Notes: a model not told the origin generated them from the letters alone. 64,000 bases of DNA from Tardiphaga alba (GCF_018279705.1 NZ_CP036498.1:5411001-5475000); one strand, 5' to 3'. Shown: positions 55,271 to 64,000, counted from the stretch's first letter. Numbers and translations: made by a program.

Positions 55271-56794
55271 TTAGAACGAGCGCAGGATCTGCACGGTTCC
55301 GTCGAACACGTTCTGGTTGGTGACAGCGAAACCAGTGGCCGGGGTCGGACGGCTGGTAACCGTGCCGAAGTATGTGCCACCGAGATTCTGCTCCAGACGG
55401 GTATAGCTGACCATGGCCGACAGCGTCAGGTTACGAACCGGGGTCCAAGCGGTACGGGTACCGACCTGAGCAATACCCAAGTCGAAGTTTCCGCTCGAAC
55501 CGACGAGGGTAGCACCAGCAGCCGGGCTGGTGGTCGTGCCGCCCGTGCGCGTGAAGTTGCCGAGGAGAAGCAGGTTGCCCGCGTCACCGTACGAGATGTG
55601 GCTGTAGTTGCCAAACACCGACGTACGCCAAGCTGGGTTCCAGTAATGCTCGAAGTAAGCGCTGACCTGCCAGGCTTCGCTCTGCTCGATCTGACCGCCT
55701 GCACCGTAAACACCGTCGAGGACGTAACCGAAGCCGATGGTGTTGGCATCGGCGCGGGCGTAACGACCGGCGCCAGCGGTGTCGATGGTGCCGCCGAAGA
55801 TATACTTGGCAGCGCCCTTGGCATAGCTAGCTTCGAGCTTCAAGGTGTCGCCTGCGCCGGTGGGCAGGTTCTTGAACTCGACGGCGCCGCTCACAGCGAA
55901 GCCATACTTCTCATCCGGATGACCATTGGCGTTGGTGCTCGGGAGAGCGGTTGTGTTAACCCCGTAGAAGCCTGGAGTATTGGCATGCATCGCAGCTGCA
56001 AAGTGCAGGGTGCCCCATGCCTGATCGAGGCGAAGATTGCCAACGACGTCAGGAATGTGCGTGCCACCGTAGGAATTGCCTGCAAAGGTGTTGCCGGTCG
56101 TGCCGTAGGCCGACGTCGCAGCACCGAACGGACCGATCAGCTGGGCATCGGCATTAACGAGGCCAGCATTGCGATACGGGGTCGCGTTTTCGACAGCGAT
56201 GGTTGCCGACACGCCGTTACCGAACGAAGCGGTGTAGGCGAGCTGCGGGATACCGGTCGCGTTGTTCGAACCGGCATAGGTGCCCGACGAAATGATCGGC
56301 TTCGAGAGCGCCCACTGCGGATCGAAGTTCGAGACAGCCTTACCGAAGGTGAAGCCGGCGAACTGGATGAAGGCGAAGTCGACTTCAGCGAAACCACCAG
56401 CGATGTTTTCACGACCCTGGAAGAAGTCGAACTGCAAGTTGGCGTAGGTACGAACAACACCATACTCGGTCGCGGTGCGCGTATCGGTGGTCAGGTTCAC
56501 GCGCGAGCGGGAGTTGATGTAGTCCTGGTTCCAGGCCTGCGCACCGCCTGCGCCGCCCTGCAGGAAGGCAACTTCATAGCCGGCCGAGTTGAACGACGTG
56601 TCGATACGGATCGCGCCGCCGATCTTGATGCAGGTGTCGGTGCCCGGGATGTAGTAGAAGCCTGCGCCGTAGAGCGAGCAGACCTTCACATATTCAACAG
56701 CCTTGGCTTTGACCGGAAGGTCAGCTGCCTGGGCGCCGCCAATGGCGATCAGACCGGCCGCCGAGCCAAGGATCAGGCTCTTCAGATTCGTCAT
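55271..56794 (-). CDS. Outer-membrane porin (Porin_2 family)
   Basis: This protein has about 507 residues. The signal peptide MTNLKSLILGSAAGLIAIGG ends at AQA; the mature protein starts ADLPVKAKAVEYVKVCSLYGAG. GFYYIPGTDTCIKIGGAIRID is the hallmark of rhizobial porins. The rest is an alternating beta-barrel pattern (RVNLTTDTRTATEYGVVRTYANLQFDF) ending in FDGTVQILRSF with a terminal Phe. It forms a general diffusion channel. The ATG at 56794 is preceded by TTGGAGG, a strong ribosome-binding site. Codon choice is uniform and high-expression-like. It is a single-gene unit with its own terminator. Confidence 0.96.
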   Translation of the reverse strand: MTNLKSLILGSAAGLIAIGGAQAADLPVKAKAVEYVKVCSLYGAGFYYIPGTDTCIKIGGAIRIDTSFNSAGYEVAFLQGGAGGAQAWNQDYINSRSRVNLTTDTRTATEYGVVRTYANLQFDFFQGRENIAGGFAEVDFAFIQFAGFTFGKAVSNFDPQWALSKPIISSGTYAGSNNATGIPQLAYTASFGNGVSATIAVENATPYRNAGLVNADAQLIGPFGAATSAYGTTGNTFAGNSYGGTHIPDVVGNLRLDQAWGTLHFAAAMHANTPGFYGVNTTALPSTNANGHPDEKYGFAVSGAVEFKNLPTGAGDTLKLEASYAKGAAKYIFGGTIDTAGAGRYARADANTIGFGYVLDGVYGAGGQIEQSEAWQVSAYFEHYWNPAWRTSVFGNYSHISYGDAGNLLLLGNFTRTGGTTTSPAAGATLVGSSGNFDLGIAQVGTRTAWTPVRNLTLSAMVSYTRLEQNLGGTYFGTVTSRPTPATGFAVTNQNVFDGTVQILRSF

Positions 56795-57147
56795 GTTAAA
56801 ACCTCCAAGTTGCACATTGGGAAGGTTCCGGATCCGCCAGACCTAGCCGAGGCTAAGCCCGATGGTTGGTTCCCCCACTCCCCAAACCAACCGCCGGAGT
56901 GCTTCGCGCTTTCGGAAACCCGCGTCACGCGAGACACTCAAGCGAACCACTTCAACGGGACGATCACGGGTTTGCCCCATCGCCGCCACAGAGAATGCCT
57001 GCGCAATTCTTAGAAGCAAAATACTTTATGTACTCAGGTAACTTTATCGCGATGCAGTGTGGTTTCCGCGCCACAGCGTCTAAACCGCAGCCCAGCAGCA
57101 CAATTATTTGATCCAGTTATGTATTCTACAAATTTCCGGGTTATGGG
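56795..57147. other. Divergent intergenic region between the porin and MarR genes
   Basis: This region of 353 bases is mostly GC-rich near the porin and turns AT-rich between 57000 and 57140 (AATACTTTATGTACTCAGG, TTATTTGATCC). It should carry promoters for both genes, but I cannot pick a clear -35/-10 pair. No other gene is seen. Confidence 0.45.
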
Positions 57148-57693
57148 ATGCTGACACGCTTACAGACGAACGGACTTATGGCTTCCCCTCAGAACAGTGC
57201 CCGCCCCATCGACATGCCTTCTAACGGCAAGAATCAGGAAATCGTCAGACAGTTTCTCTGGGACATTGCGTCCATCAACGTCCACCTCGACGAAATTCGC
57301 CATTTCTGGGCCAAAGAACTCGGCATCAGCGGGCCGCAATGGATGATTCTGATGGCCGTCGATGACCTCAATTCAGGCGGCGGCGTATCGGTCAAGGACG
57401 TCTCGGCCATGCTTCATGTCGATCCGTCCTTCGTCACGACCCAATCCAAGATACTGGAAAAGAATGGCTTTATGCGCCGGGAGCCGTCGCGTCAGGATGC
57501 CCGCGTGGTTCTGATGTCGCTATCGGAGAAAGCCGGCCGGAAGATCGCGACCCTGACTGCGCGGCGCGATACCCTCAGCGATTACGTCCTGTCAGATTTC
57601 GACGGAGACGCCTTGCGGGATATTACGGGCCAGCTGGCAAAGCTGAAAGCCCGACTGCAGAAGGCTACGGTCATGCTCTCGCTCGAGAGCTAG
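57148..57693 (+). CDS. MarR family transcriptional regulator
   Basis: This is a protein of up to 181 residues with a winged helix-turn-helix: FWAKELGISGPQWMILMAVDDL, VSVKDVSAMLHVDPSFVTTQSKILEKNGFMRREPSRQDARVVLMSLS. It has the MarR DNA-recognition helix and wing. MarR proteins respond to small aromatic or oxidised ligands and repress nearby genes. It is convergent with the alpha/beta hydrolase gene (53 bases apart) and could regulate the hydrolase/peptidase/GMC group; that is inference. Start: ATG at 57148, or at 57178 (MASPQNSARP), which is closer to the conserved domain. Confidence 0.9.
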   Translation: MLTRLQTNGLMASPQNSARPIDMPSNGKNQEIVRQFLWDIASINVHLDEIRHFWAKELGISGPQWMILMAVDDLNSGGGVSVKDVSAMLHVDPSFVTTQSKILEKNGFMRREPSRQDARVVLMSLSEKAGRKIATLTARRDTLSDYVLSDFDGDALRDITGQLAKLKARLQKATVMLSLES

Positions 57694-57745
57694 CTTCCGC
57701 GTCGCAGAAATCGTTATTTAAATCAATCTGTTACAGAAATATCCT

Positions 57746-58909
57746 TTAGATCGCAGCTCGACCGATCAGCCCAAGCCGCGCGGCAATCCAGTCGAAGATG
57801 AATTCGCTGCCAATGGTCGGATTGTCCAGTTGGGCATGGGAGGCTGCGGTCTCTTCGGCTGAGAAGATTTTCAGCTCAACATTCTGACCGGCTGCCAGCA
57901 ATGCTTCACAGCACTGCCTGACATGCGCGGCCTCCAGCCAATCGCGCTCGCCCAGCGCCACCAAAACGGGGCATTTGATCCGCGCTGCCGAGCTGCTGCG
58001 GCACAGATGGCTCAGATCCTCGCTGAAGTCTCCCGCAACTGATGGACAGCCCGACATCTGCGAAGCCAGAAACGCCCGCTCGTGCAGATCCCAAATGCCG
58101 GCATCGCACACAGCCGCAGCAAAACGGTCGTCAAAACCAGCTCCGCGTGTCGCAAAAGCGCCACCCAGGCCCTCACCCAGAATGGCGATCTTGCGTGCAT
58201 TCACGTCACGCCGACTCTCGAGATAATCAACCCAGCTGCTGATGGCCGTCTCGATATCGTAACGGCCAAACCCTTCATTGAAGCTGCGCCGATAGCCCTG
58301 ACCGGGAAGATCTATCAGGAGCAGGCCGAGACCACGCTCATGTGCGTAGCGCGGCATCCGGCAGAGATGCTCTTCTTTGTACTGATCGGGCGCGCCAACG
58401 CAGATCACCACCGGGGCCTTGCGGCCTGCACGCCCGGGGGCTGGCAGGAAATAGCCTTGCAAAGTAGCGTCATCGCGCCATGCGATTTCGACGACCTCAG
58501 CTGCCGGGCTCGCATTCTGCACATAGAGCAGGGAGCAGGACATCATCTGCGCGATTGAGGCGCTCTGCCTGGCATCATCGATGCCCATGAAAGCCTGGGC
58601 CGTCCGGTAATAATTGGCCGCACGCAGCCAATTGCTCAGTGCTGTGTGCGTATGCCCACGCGCATGGGCAATGTCACCGCGAGATCTATTGAGATCAGCC
58701 GCCTTTTTCCATTGCTGATACCAGCTCTCTTCACAGGCAGGATCGATCCCCTGAGCCGCCAGAAGGCACTCTGAAACGGTGCTTCCGCCATCCTGCGCAG
58801 CACCGAGCAGCCGCCGGAACTGGAACGAATAATCCTCGTTGCCCGGCCACTGCATCCAGCCGCCGGAATCGAAGAATGGGGTCGTGTCCTCGGATGTAAT
58901 AATCGTCAT
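57746..58909 (-). CDS. Alpha/beta hydrolase-fold protein with altered nucleophile elbow
   Basis: This is a 387-residue protein resembling 2,6-dihydroxypseudooxynicotine hydrolase/FrsA-type enzymes. An all-helical N-terminal region of ~130 residues (SWYQQWKKAADLNRSRGDIAHA) is followed by the hydrolase fold (PVVICVGAPDQYKEEHLCRMPR, LLLIDLPGQGYRRSFN). The elbow that should read GxSxG is GEGLGG, with Gly at the serine position. The candidate acid and base remain (LVALGERDWLEA; ASHAQLDNPT). Catalysis by a serine mechanism is therefore doubtful. A 289-base gap without genes separates it from the M20 peptidase gene upstream. The substrate is unknown. Confidence 0.82.
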   Translation of the reverse strand: MTIITSEDTTPFFDSGGWMQWPGNEDYSFQFRRLLGAAQDGGSTVSECLLAAQGIDPACEESWYQQWKKAADLNRSRGDIAHARGHTHTALSNWLRAANYYRTAQAFMGIDDARQSASIAQMMSCSLLYVQNASPAAEVVEIAWRDDATLQGYFLPAPGRAGRKAPVVICVGAPDQYKEEHLCRMPRYAHERGLGLLLIDLPGQGYRRSFNEGFGRYDIETAISSWVDYLESRRDVNARKIAILGEGLGGAFATRGAGFDDRFAAAVCDAGIWDLHERAFLASQMSGCPSVAGDFSEDLSHLCRSSSAARIKCPVLVALGERDWLEAAHVRQCCEALLAAGQNVELKIFSAEETAASHAQLDNPTIGSEFIFDWIAARLGLIGRAAI

Positions 58910-59198
58910 TTCCCGGGATCATTTCTGCGGATGTCGGTACGAAACCGGCGCGGCAAGATCAGAAGGCAGACAGCAACGCGCTGCTTCTCCGGCAACGACG
59001 TCCGCACGGTATCCAAGTTGGTCAGGAGGGCAAGCGCTGTATGACAGTTTTTTGACATTCACTGCGACCGATTGGCGCGCAAACACTGCATCAAATCGGA
59101 CGAATCGCCAACCGTAAATTGCAGCACCAACCGAGCAAACGTCACGCGGCAGAAGATGGCAGCTCCCGTGGCACACAAACCTGTCTCCCCGGCTTCCG

Positions 59199-60374
59199 CT
59201 AGAGGTCGGATCGCAAGATCGCACGCGCCAGCGTTTGTGCACGCGGCACAATGCTGTCGATGTCGAGCCATTCGAGGTCGGTGTGGACATTGCCGCCCAC
59301 CGGACCAAGGCCGCACAGGGTCGGCGTACCGACGCTGGCCGTGAAGCCGGAATCGGCGCAGCCACCGGCAAATTCACCGGCCAGCGTGGCGAGGCCTGAG
59401 TCGACCGCCGCAGCCTGATATACCGAGAACATCGCCTTCGCCGCGGCATCCTGAACGAGCGGCAGGAACTCGCCATCGACATGGAGCTTCGCCGTAGTGC
59501 CGGGCACCGTCGAAGTCGCGACGATGTTCTCGATCGCGCCCATGATCACGGCGCGATCGGACGGTTCGACATAGCGGAAGTCGATCTCGCCGGACGCATA
59601 GGGCGCCGTCGTGTTCACCGACTGGCCGCCGGAGATCAGGCCGACATTCAGCGTGATACCCTTGTCCAGATTGGTAAGCGCATGGATCTGCACGATTTTA
59701 TGCGCGATTTCGCCAATGGCACTGACGCCGACGGCAAAGTTGTTGCCGGAATGCGCGGCCTTGCCGAACACCTCGAAGCGCATGAACACGCCGCCCTTGC
59801 GACCGGTGACGATATTGCCGGACGGACGACCGGGTTCGGAATTGTAGACAGCCCGCGCAGCGCGTCCTTCGCGCTCGATAATCGGTCTGGACGCACGCGA
59901 GGCGATTTCCTCATCGCCGGTGATCAGCACCTTGATCGGATGCGGCGCCGCATCGAATTTCTTCAGTGCAGCAGCTACGAACACATTGATGACGACGCCG
60001 GCTTTCATGTCGGCAACGCCAGGACCGTAGGCCTTGTTATCCTTGATGGTGAATGGACGCTTCGCGACTTCTCCTTTGGGAAACACGGTATCGCGATGGC
60101 CGAGCAGCAGGATCGGCTTCGCGTTGCTGCCAGGCTTGGTGACGACGGCATGGACGGCATCACCATAGACGTCGTTCGGCTCGCGCCAGGTTCCGATGTC
60201 GTGTTCGACAAAGTGCTGCTGGAAGCGCTCGCCGACGGCATCGACGCCAGCTTTGTCATAGGAGCCGGAATCGATATTCACGACATCGCGCAGCAGATCG
60301 ATCATCGACTGCCTTTGAGAGGCCAGCCACTCAACGATCAAAGCTTCAGAATTGGAAGACATCAGCTCTTTCAC
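59199..60374 (-). CDS. M20 family metallopeptidase (glutamate carboxypeptidase-like)
   Basis: This is a 391-residue dizinc hydrolase. Metal ligands are visible in LLLGHRDTVFPKG (His), GVADMKAGVVI (Asp), GDEEIASR (the catalytic and bridging Glu pair), YNSEPGRPSGN (Glu) and GGNVHTDLEWL (His). A dimerisation domain is inserted from about 190 to 300 (GGVFMRFEVFGKAAHSGNNFAVG). The closest functional analogue is carboxypeptidase G2, which removes C-terminal glutamate from folates and peptides. No clear signal peptide, so it is probably cytoplasmic. The GTG at 60374 overlaps the GMC gene stop by four bases. Confidence 0.9.
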   Translation of the reverse strand: MKELMSSNSEALIVEWLASQRQSMIDLLRDVVNIDSGSYDKAGVDAVGERFQQHFVEHDIGTWREPNDVYGDAVHAVVTKPGSNAKPILLLGHRDTVFPKGEVAKRPFTIKDNKAYGPGVADMKAGVVINVFVAAALKKFDAAPHPIKVLITGDEEIASRASRPIIEREGRAARAVYNSEPGRPSGNIVTGRKGGVFMRFEVFGKAAHSGNNFAVGVSAIGEIAHKIVQIHALTNLDKGITLNVGLISGGQSVNTTAPYASGEIDFRYVEPSDRAVIMGAIENIVATSTVPGTTAKLHVDGEFLPLVQDAAAKAMFSVYQAAAVDSGLATLAGEFAGGCADSGFTASVGTPTLCGLGPVGGNVHTDLEWLDIDSIVPRAQTLARAILRSDL

Positions 60375-61921
60375 TTTTGTTCGGCGCGCATGATGCGCGC
60401 AATCTTCTCGCCGATCACCACCGTGGTGAAATGGGTGTTGGCACGGCAGTCCGCAGGCATGATCGAAGCATCGGCAACCCGGAGCCCCTTGATGCCCTTC
60501 ACGGTGCCATCGGGGTTGACGACGCCGTCACGGCGATCGAAGCCGGTCATGCGGCAAGTGCCGGCGGCATGCTGGATATCGCCGGTCTCACGGCGCAGCA
60601 TGGCTTCGAGCTCCGCAGTCGGCAGTTCTGCCGCCTGTTGCATAGTCAAGCCGCCTTCAGACAGGCCGATCCATTCGGAAATGTTTGTCAGAGCAGGCTG
60701 TGCGGTAATGATGGCCAGGCGCTTCACTGCATCGACCATGCGCGCCATGTCGCGCGGATCGGCGAGCATGTTCTCCTCGACCACCGGATCGATGGACGCA
60801 TCGCGTGAGGTCAGCTTCAGTGTGCCACGCGAATATGCGCGGTACAGGCCGGCACCGATGGCGCCGGGATTACCGATGCCGCGATGATTGAAGGCGATGA
60901 AGATCATGTCACGGCGACCATCATCGAGACCCGACGAATAGGTCACGCAGCAATTGGTGTGGCGCGTATCACGATCCGTCGGAGCCACATCTTCGCGCAG
61001 CTTGATCAATGGGCGGAACAGCGGGTGATCGAAGAAGTGCTGGCCGACCGGCAGATCACACTGAACTGCGATACCCATGCCCTGAAGATCGGCCGCAGGC
61101 CCGATGCCCGAACGCAGCAGAATAGCCGGACTATGGATGGCACCGCCGCACAAGACGATCTCGCGCGCACTGATCTCCTGCGTGCCTTGGCCGTCGATAT
61201 GGACGACGACACCGGTCGCGCGTCCATCCGTCAGAACCACACGATCAACCATCGCATGCCCGCGAATCTCGAGATTGGCGCGGCCGCGTGCCGGTTCGAG
61301 ATAACCCTCATTGGTAGAGATACGGCGCAAATTACGGCTGTTGATGGGATAACAGGCAACGCCCTCACCGTCCGGCCCGTTGACGTCGTCACACCATTTG
61401 TAGCCCGACGCCAGCGCGGCGTCGCGCAGACCGCTGTCGATCGGGCCCCATGTCGCCGGCGGCGCGCGATAGACCGGCAGCGGACCGCCGCGGCCATGGC
61501 CGGGCTCGTCGCCGCGCTCTTCATCGTCCTCGATCACCGAGAACAGCGGCATGATCTCCTTGGCCGACCAGCCGGTGCAACCGAGATCGGCCCATTCTTC
61601 GAAGGCATCGGCGACACCGCGAATGGCGATCTGGCCATTCATCATGGAGGAGCCACCGAGACCCTTACCGCGCCAGTAGAAACGCTGGTCCTGCCCGGCG
61701 ACACGGCGGGAGTGCAGATCGGGCCACTGCCACTTTTCCTGAAATTCACGCTGGTGAATGATCGGGATCGGATTGGCCGTCGTCACTTCCCACGGCGCCT
61801 CCGCTGCGCGCCAGTCGAGGCCGGCTTCGAGCAGCAGAACGCGGGTGGCAGGATTTTCGGTGAGACGGGCAGCCATGGCAGCGCCGGCCGAGCCGCCGCC
61901 GACAACAATCACATCATACAT
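60371..61921 (-). CDS. GMC family FAD-dependent oxidoreductase
   Basis: This is a 516-residue flavoprotein. The FAD-binding Rossmann motif YDVIVVGGGSAGAAMAARLTE is at the very start; FYWRGKGLGGSSMMNGQIAIRG (GMC signature 1, ~80-100) and GGAIHSPAILLRSGIGPAADL (signature 2) follow. The C-terminus has AAGTCRMTGFDRRDG and NTHFTTVVIGEKIA, with the conserved active-site His region. It oxidises an alcohol, typically choline, a sugar or an aliphatic alcohol; which one is not readable. It is coupled to the M20 gene by a four-base overlap. I chose the ATG at 61921 because the Rossmann motif begins there. Confidence 0.93.
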   Translation of the reverse strand: MYDVIVVGGGSAGAAMAARLTENPATRVLLLEAGLDWRAAEAPWEVTTANPIPIIHQREFQEKWQWPDLHSRRVAGQDQRFYWRGKGLGGSSMMNGQIAIRGVADAFEEWADLGCTGWSAKEIMPLFSVIEDDEERGDEPGHGRGGPLPVYRAPPATWGPIDSGLRDAALASGYKWCDDVNGPDGEGVACYPINSRNLRRISTNEGYLEPARGRANLEIRGHAMVDRVVLTDGRATGVVVHIDGQGTQEISAREIVLCGGAIHSPAILLRSGIGPAADLQGMGIAVQCDLPVGQHFFDHPLFRPLIKLREDVAPTDRDTRHTNCCVTYSSGLDDGRRDMIFIAFNHRGIGNPGAIGAGLYRAYSRGTLKLTSRDASIDPVVEENMLADPRDMARMVDAVKRLAIITAQPALTNISEWIGLSEGGLTMQQAAELPTAELEAMLRRETGDIQHAAGTCRMTGFDRRDGVVNPDGTVKGIKGLRVADASIMPADCRANTHFTTVVIGEKIARIMRAEQK

Positions 61922-62093
61922 CGGGTCGCTTCTTCCAGAACGATTCACTCCACATAACGGAGCGTCATGCGATGCTGCATCGTTTGCAAGAACTATTCCC
62001 GGACCCATGCGCGCAGTGGCGAGCTGCCGTGGCGCGCCTGCAGCGCAACCCTTTCTCGCAGGCCGCGCGATATTCTAGCGGATCGGCAGGACT

Positions 62094-62264
62094 TCAGCGT
62101 GCATCACCCGGCGGTTTCGCGGGCTGATCGTCATCGAGAATGGCGCGCCAGCCGGCGCCTTCGAGATCGTCATACTGTCCCGATCTCAGCGACCACAGAA
62201 AGCCCCACAGGCCAAGACCTCCGAGCGCCAGGGCGAGCGGGATGAGGTAGATGAGCGATTGCAT
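62094..62264 (-). CDS. ccoS: cbb3-type cytochrome oxidase assembly protein CcoS (FixS)
   Basis: This 56-residue protein has a single membrane helix: MQSLIYLIPLALALGGLGLWG, then FLWSLRSGQYDDLEGAGWRAIL. The SGQYDDLEGxxxRIL-type motif identifies CcoS/FixS, needed for maturation of cbb3 cytochrome oxidase. It is short and easily overlooked. A perfect AGGAGG lies seven bases ahead of the ATG. It starts nine bases after the fixH stop, where a fixI gene normally intervenes. Confidence 0.92.
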   Translation of the reverse strand: MQSLIYLIPLALALGGLGLWGFLWSLRSGQYDDLEGAGWRAILDDDQPAKPPGDAR

Positions 62265-62272
62265 GACGCCTC

Positions 62273-62788
62273 CTATTTCAAGATGACGCGGTTACGCGAC
62301 AGAAACACGCGTTCACCATTGCGCGTGCCCTCGAGCAGCAAGTCCCACTGCCCGGCAGCCAGCTGCGCGACGCGGCCGCGATGGACGCCGTTGCCAACCG
62401 CAGTGAGTTCAACTGGCTGGTCCAACCGGCGATCGGCCGGCCGGTCAAGGCGCCCGGTAAACACAACATCCGATAGCGCCGCACCATCCCGATCACGGGC
62501 CTCGACGCGGACAGACGCAGCACCGTCAGCATCGCGCGCGACGTGACCACTCACGTTCCAGCCGCGCGCAGCCTGCACACGTGCTGCTTCAATCTCGTTG
62601 CCGTAAGCAAGGCTCGCCGCATAGGGGCTGTCGACCTCGGTACCAGGCAGGGTTTGCAGCGCGAACTTCATCATCACCACATTCACGCCGATGATCATGC
62701 CGAAGAACACGATCAAACAGATCAGGACAAAGCGCCCGGTGATCGGCCGTTTGGTGGCCTGCCCGGCCGTCACGTTTGCATTGCTCAT
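62273..62788 (-). CDS. fixH: FixH family protein
   Basis: This is a protein of about 171 residues. One N-terminal membrane helix (FVLICLIVFFGMIIGVNVVMM) is followed by a periplasmic beta-sandwich domain (YAASLAYGNEIEAARVQAARGW, ending ERVFLSRNRVIL). FixH takes part in cbb3 oxidase assembly, probably copper delivery. I chose the ATG at 62788 because AAGGAGG lies immediately upstream. An ATG at 62803 overlaps the fixG stop (ATGA) but puts that Shine-Dalgarno inside the coding region. Confidence 0.92.
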   Translation of the reverse strand: MSNANVTAGQATKRPITGRFVLICLIVFFGMIIGVNVVMMKFALQTLPGTEVDSPYAASLAYGNEIEAARVQAARGWNVSGHVARDADGAASVRVEARDRDGAALSDVVFTGRLDRPADRRLDQPVELTAVGNGVHRGRVAQLAAGQWDLLLEGTRNGERVFLSRNRVILK

Positions 62789-62799
62789 GGCAGCCTCCT

Positions 62800-64000
62800 T
62801 CATGGCATCACGAAATTGTCGGTCGCCTGTGCGGTCTCGCCGCTGGCAATATCTGTCACACGCATCGTCAGCGGGACGGTCCTGACGGATGACGCGGGGG
62901 CTGTCACCAGAACACGCAGCTCTGCCGTCTGATCACGACCGACCACAATCTCCGATCGTCCTGCCGCGACGCTGTCGCGACCGACCACATGCACCGTGGC
63001 CTGCGTCGGGCCTTCCACGTCGAGCGTCACGACGCGACTATCGCGCTTGTTCAGGAGCCTGACCGTATAGGCATTGCGCACGGATCCGTCAGCGAGCCGC
63101 ACCGCGATTGGATTGCGGTCATGCAGCACATTGATGTCCAGCATCGAGCGCGTCAGCAGCGCATAGAGCATCATGGCGCCCACCGAAGCGATCATGACGA
63201 CATAAACGATCGTCCGGGGACGAATGACCCGATAGATGTTGGACTTCCCGACCTGGCGTCGCGCAATGTTGATATCGGTGTCGTAAGCGATCAACCGGGT
63301 CGGTCGCCCGACCTTCTGCATGACGCTGTCGCAGGCATCGATACAGAGGCCGCATTGGATGCAGTCCATCTGCAGCCCATTGCGGATATCGATGCCGACG
63401 GGGCAGACATTGACGCACTGATAGCAATCGATGCAATCGCCGGCCGGCTTGCCCGCCGCTCGCAGTTCCACCGACTTTTTCAGCGATGTCCGCTGCTCCC
63501 CGCGATCGTGGCGATAGGTGACGTTGAGCGCCCACTCGTCGGTCAGTGCTGCCTGAATGCGCGGCCATGGGCACATGTAAAGACAGACCTGCTCGCGCAT
63601 CCAGCCGCCAAGCGTGTATGTCGTTGCCGTCAGGATCGCGATCCAGGCATAAGCCACCATTGGCGCCTGAAAGGTGACGAGTTCCTTCACCAGCGTCGGC
63701 GCATCACTGAAATAAAGCACCCAAGCGCCGCCGGTCCACCACGCGATGAGCAACCAGATCGAGTGCTTCAACGTCAACTCGACCACGCGCTCGATGGTCA
63801 GCTTCTTGGCGGCAGCTTTCTTCAAGCGTTCACGACGATCCCCTCGATCAGCCGCTCCACTGCGAAAAAGAGGTCGGTCCACACGGTCTGCGGGCAAAGA
63901 TAGCCGCACCAGATGCGGCCACCGAGAGCGTTCATCAGGAAGAGCGAAAGGGCGGAGAGAATGAGAAGGCCTGTGAAGAAATAAACTTCCTGCGGCCACA
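62800..64000 (-). pseudogene. fixG: cbb3 oxidase accessory protein FixG/CcoG, 5' end outside window, apparent -1 frameshift
   Basis: The right-hand frame from the edge reads WPQEVYFFTGLLILSALSLF and RIWCGYLCPQTVWTDLFFAVERLIEG, typical membrane and Cys motifs of FixG. The frame then changes at the CCCC run 63840-63843. The continuation begins DRRERLKKAAAKKLTIERVVEL, with further helices, CLYMCPWPRIQAALTD, two ferredoxin clusters (CIDCYQCVNVCPVGID, CIQCGLCIDACDSVM) and an immunoglobulin-like C-terminal domain. One extra base would join both into one protein. FixG is an Fe-S membrane protein thought to reduce copper for cbb3 oxidase assembly. The break may be a sequence error. Confidence 0.85.

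Noticed and set aside
55235..57013. 592-codon plus-strand frame opposite the porin
   Set aside because: The minus strand encodes a textbook porin with signal peptide and terminal Phe; the plus frame has no recognisable domain.
58910..59198. Small gene between the hydrolase and the M20 peptidase
   Set aside because: Short frames exist on both strands, but none has a ribosome-binding site or a recognisable sequence.

Overview
The window looks like chromosomal DNA of an alphaproteobacterium of the Bradyrhizobium/Rhodopseudomonas/Afipia/Tardiphaga group (Nitrobacteraceae). The evidence is: GC-rich coding sequence; a KAADLPVKAKA-type Porin_2 porin; a CarD regulator with a lysine/alanine-rich tail; a SUV3-like helicase next to an S4 protein, FdxA and CarD; fixGHS; a soluble fdsGBACD formate dehydrogenase; and several families of intergenic palindromic repeats typical of this group. 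Genus and species cannot be fixed from the sequence alone.

Layout. 1-8.0 kb: two convergent acyl-CoA catabolic operons (two acyl-CoA dehydrogenases plus a crotonase on +; a LivJ-type binding protein, crotonase, VOC protein and CoA ligase on -). 8.1-10.5 kb: SNase-like protein and M48 lipoprotein protease. 10.6-18.4 kb: carD, fdxA, S4 RNA-binding protein, SUV3-like helicase, DUF3108 protein, rpmB. 18.6-21.6 kb: an AT-richer three-gene island that I read as an ABC-three-component (ABC-3C) conflict system: Mrr-like nuclease with a C-terminal partner domain, small middle component, and DUF2326-type coiled-coil ATPase. 21.6-25.6 kb: small genes (DUF2283, a truncated HTH remnant, a PepSY protein), a HAD hydrolase, an AraC regulator and a short-chain dehydrogenase that lacks its catalytic residues. 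25.8-30.2 kb: two cyclic-di-GMP enzymes. 30.2-44.7 kb: mainly housekeeping (phytase-like protein, cobT/cobS, dedA, accA, parvulin, secA, mgtC, L,D-transpeptidase, J protein, bolA). 44.8-52.1 kb: the formate dehydrogenase operon with its LysR gene. 52.3-56.8 kb: a small conserved protein, a TPR/OGT-type glycosyltransferase and a porin. 57.1-61.9 kb: MarR, alpha/beta hydrolase, M20 peptidase and GMC oxidoreductase. 62.1-64.0 kb: ccoS, fixH and fixG of cbb3 oxidase maturation, with fixI absent from its usual place.

Two points deserve attention. First, the ABC-3C island is the best candidate for a defence system. Second, four genes (S4 protein, J-domain protein, LysR, fixG) each carry one apparent single-base loss inside a G or C run. 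The shared signature suggests homopolymer errors in the assembly rather than four independent pseudogenes.

All calls come from reading the sequence and from recalled family signatures. No database search, structure prediction or composition calculation was run.
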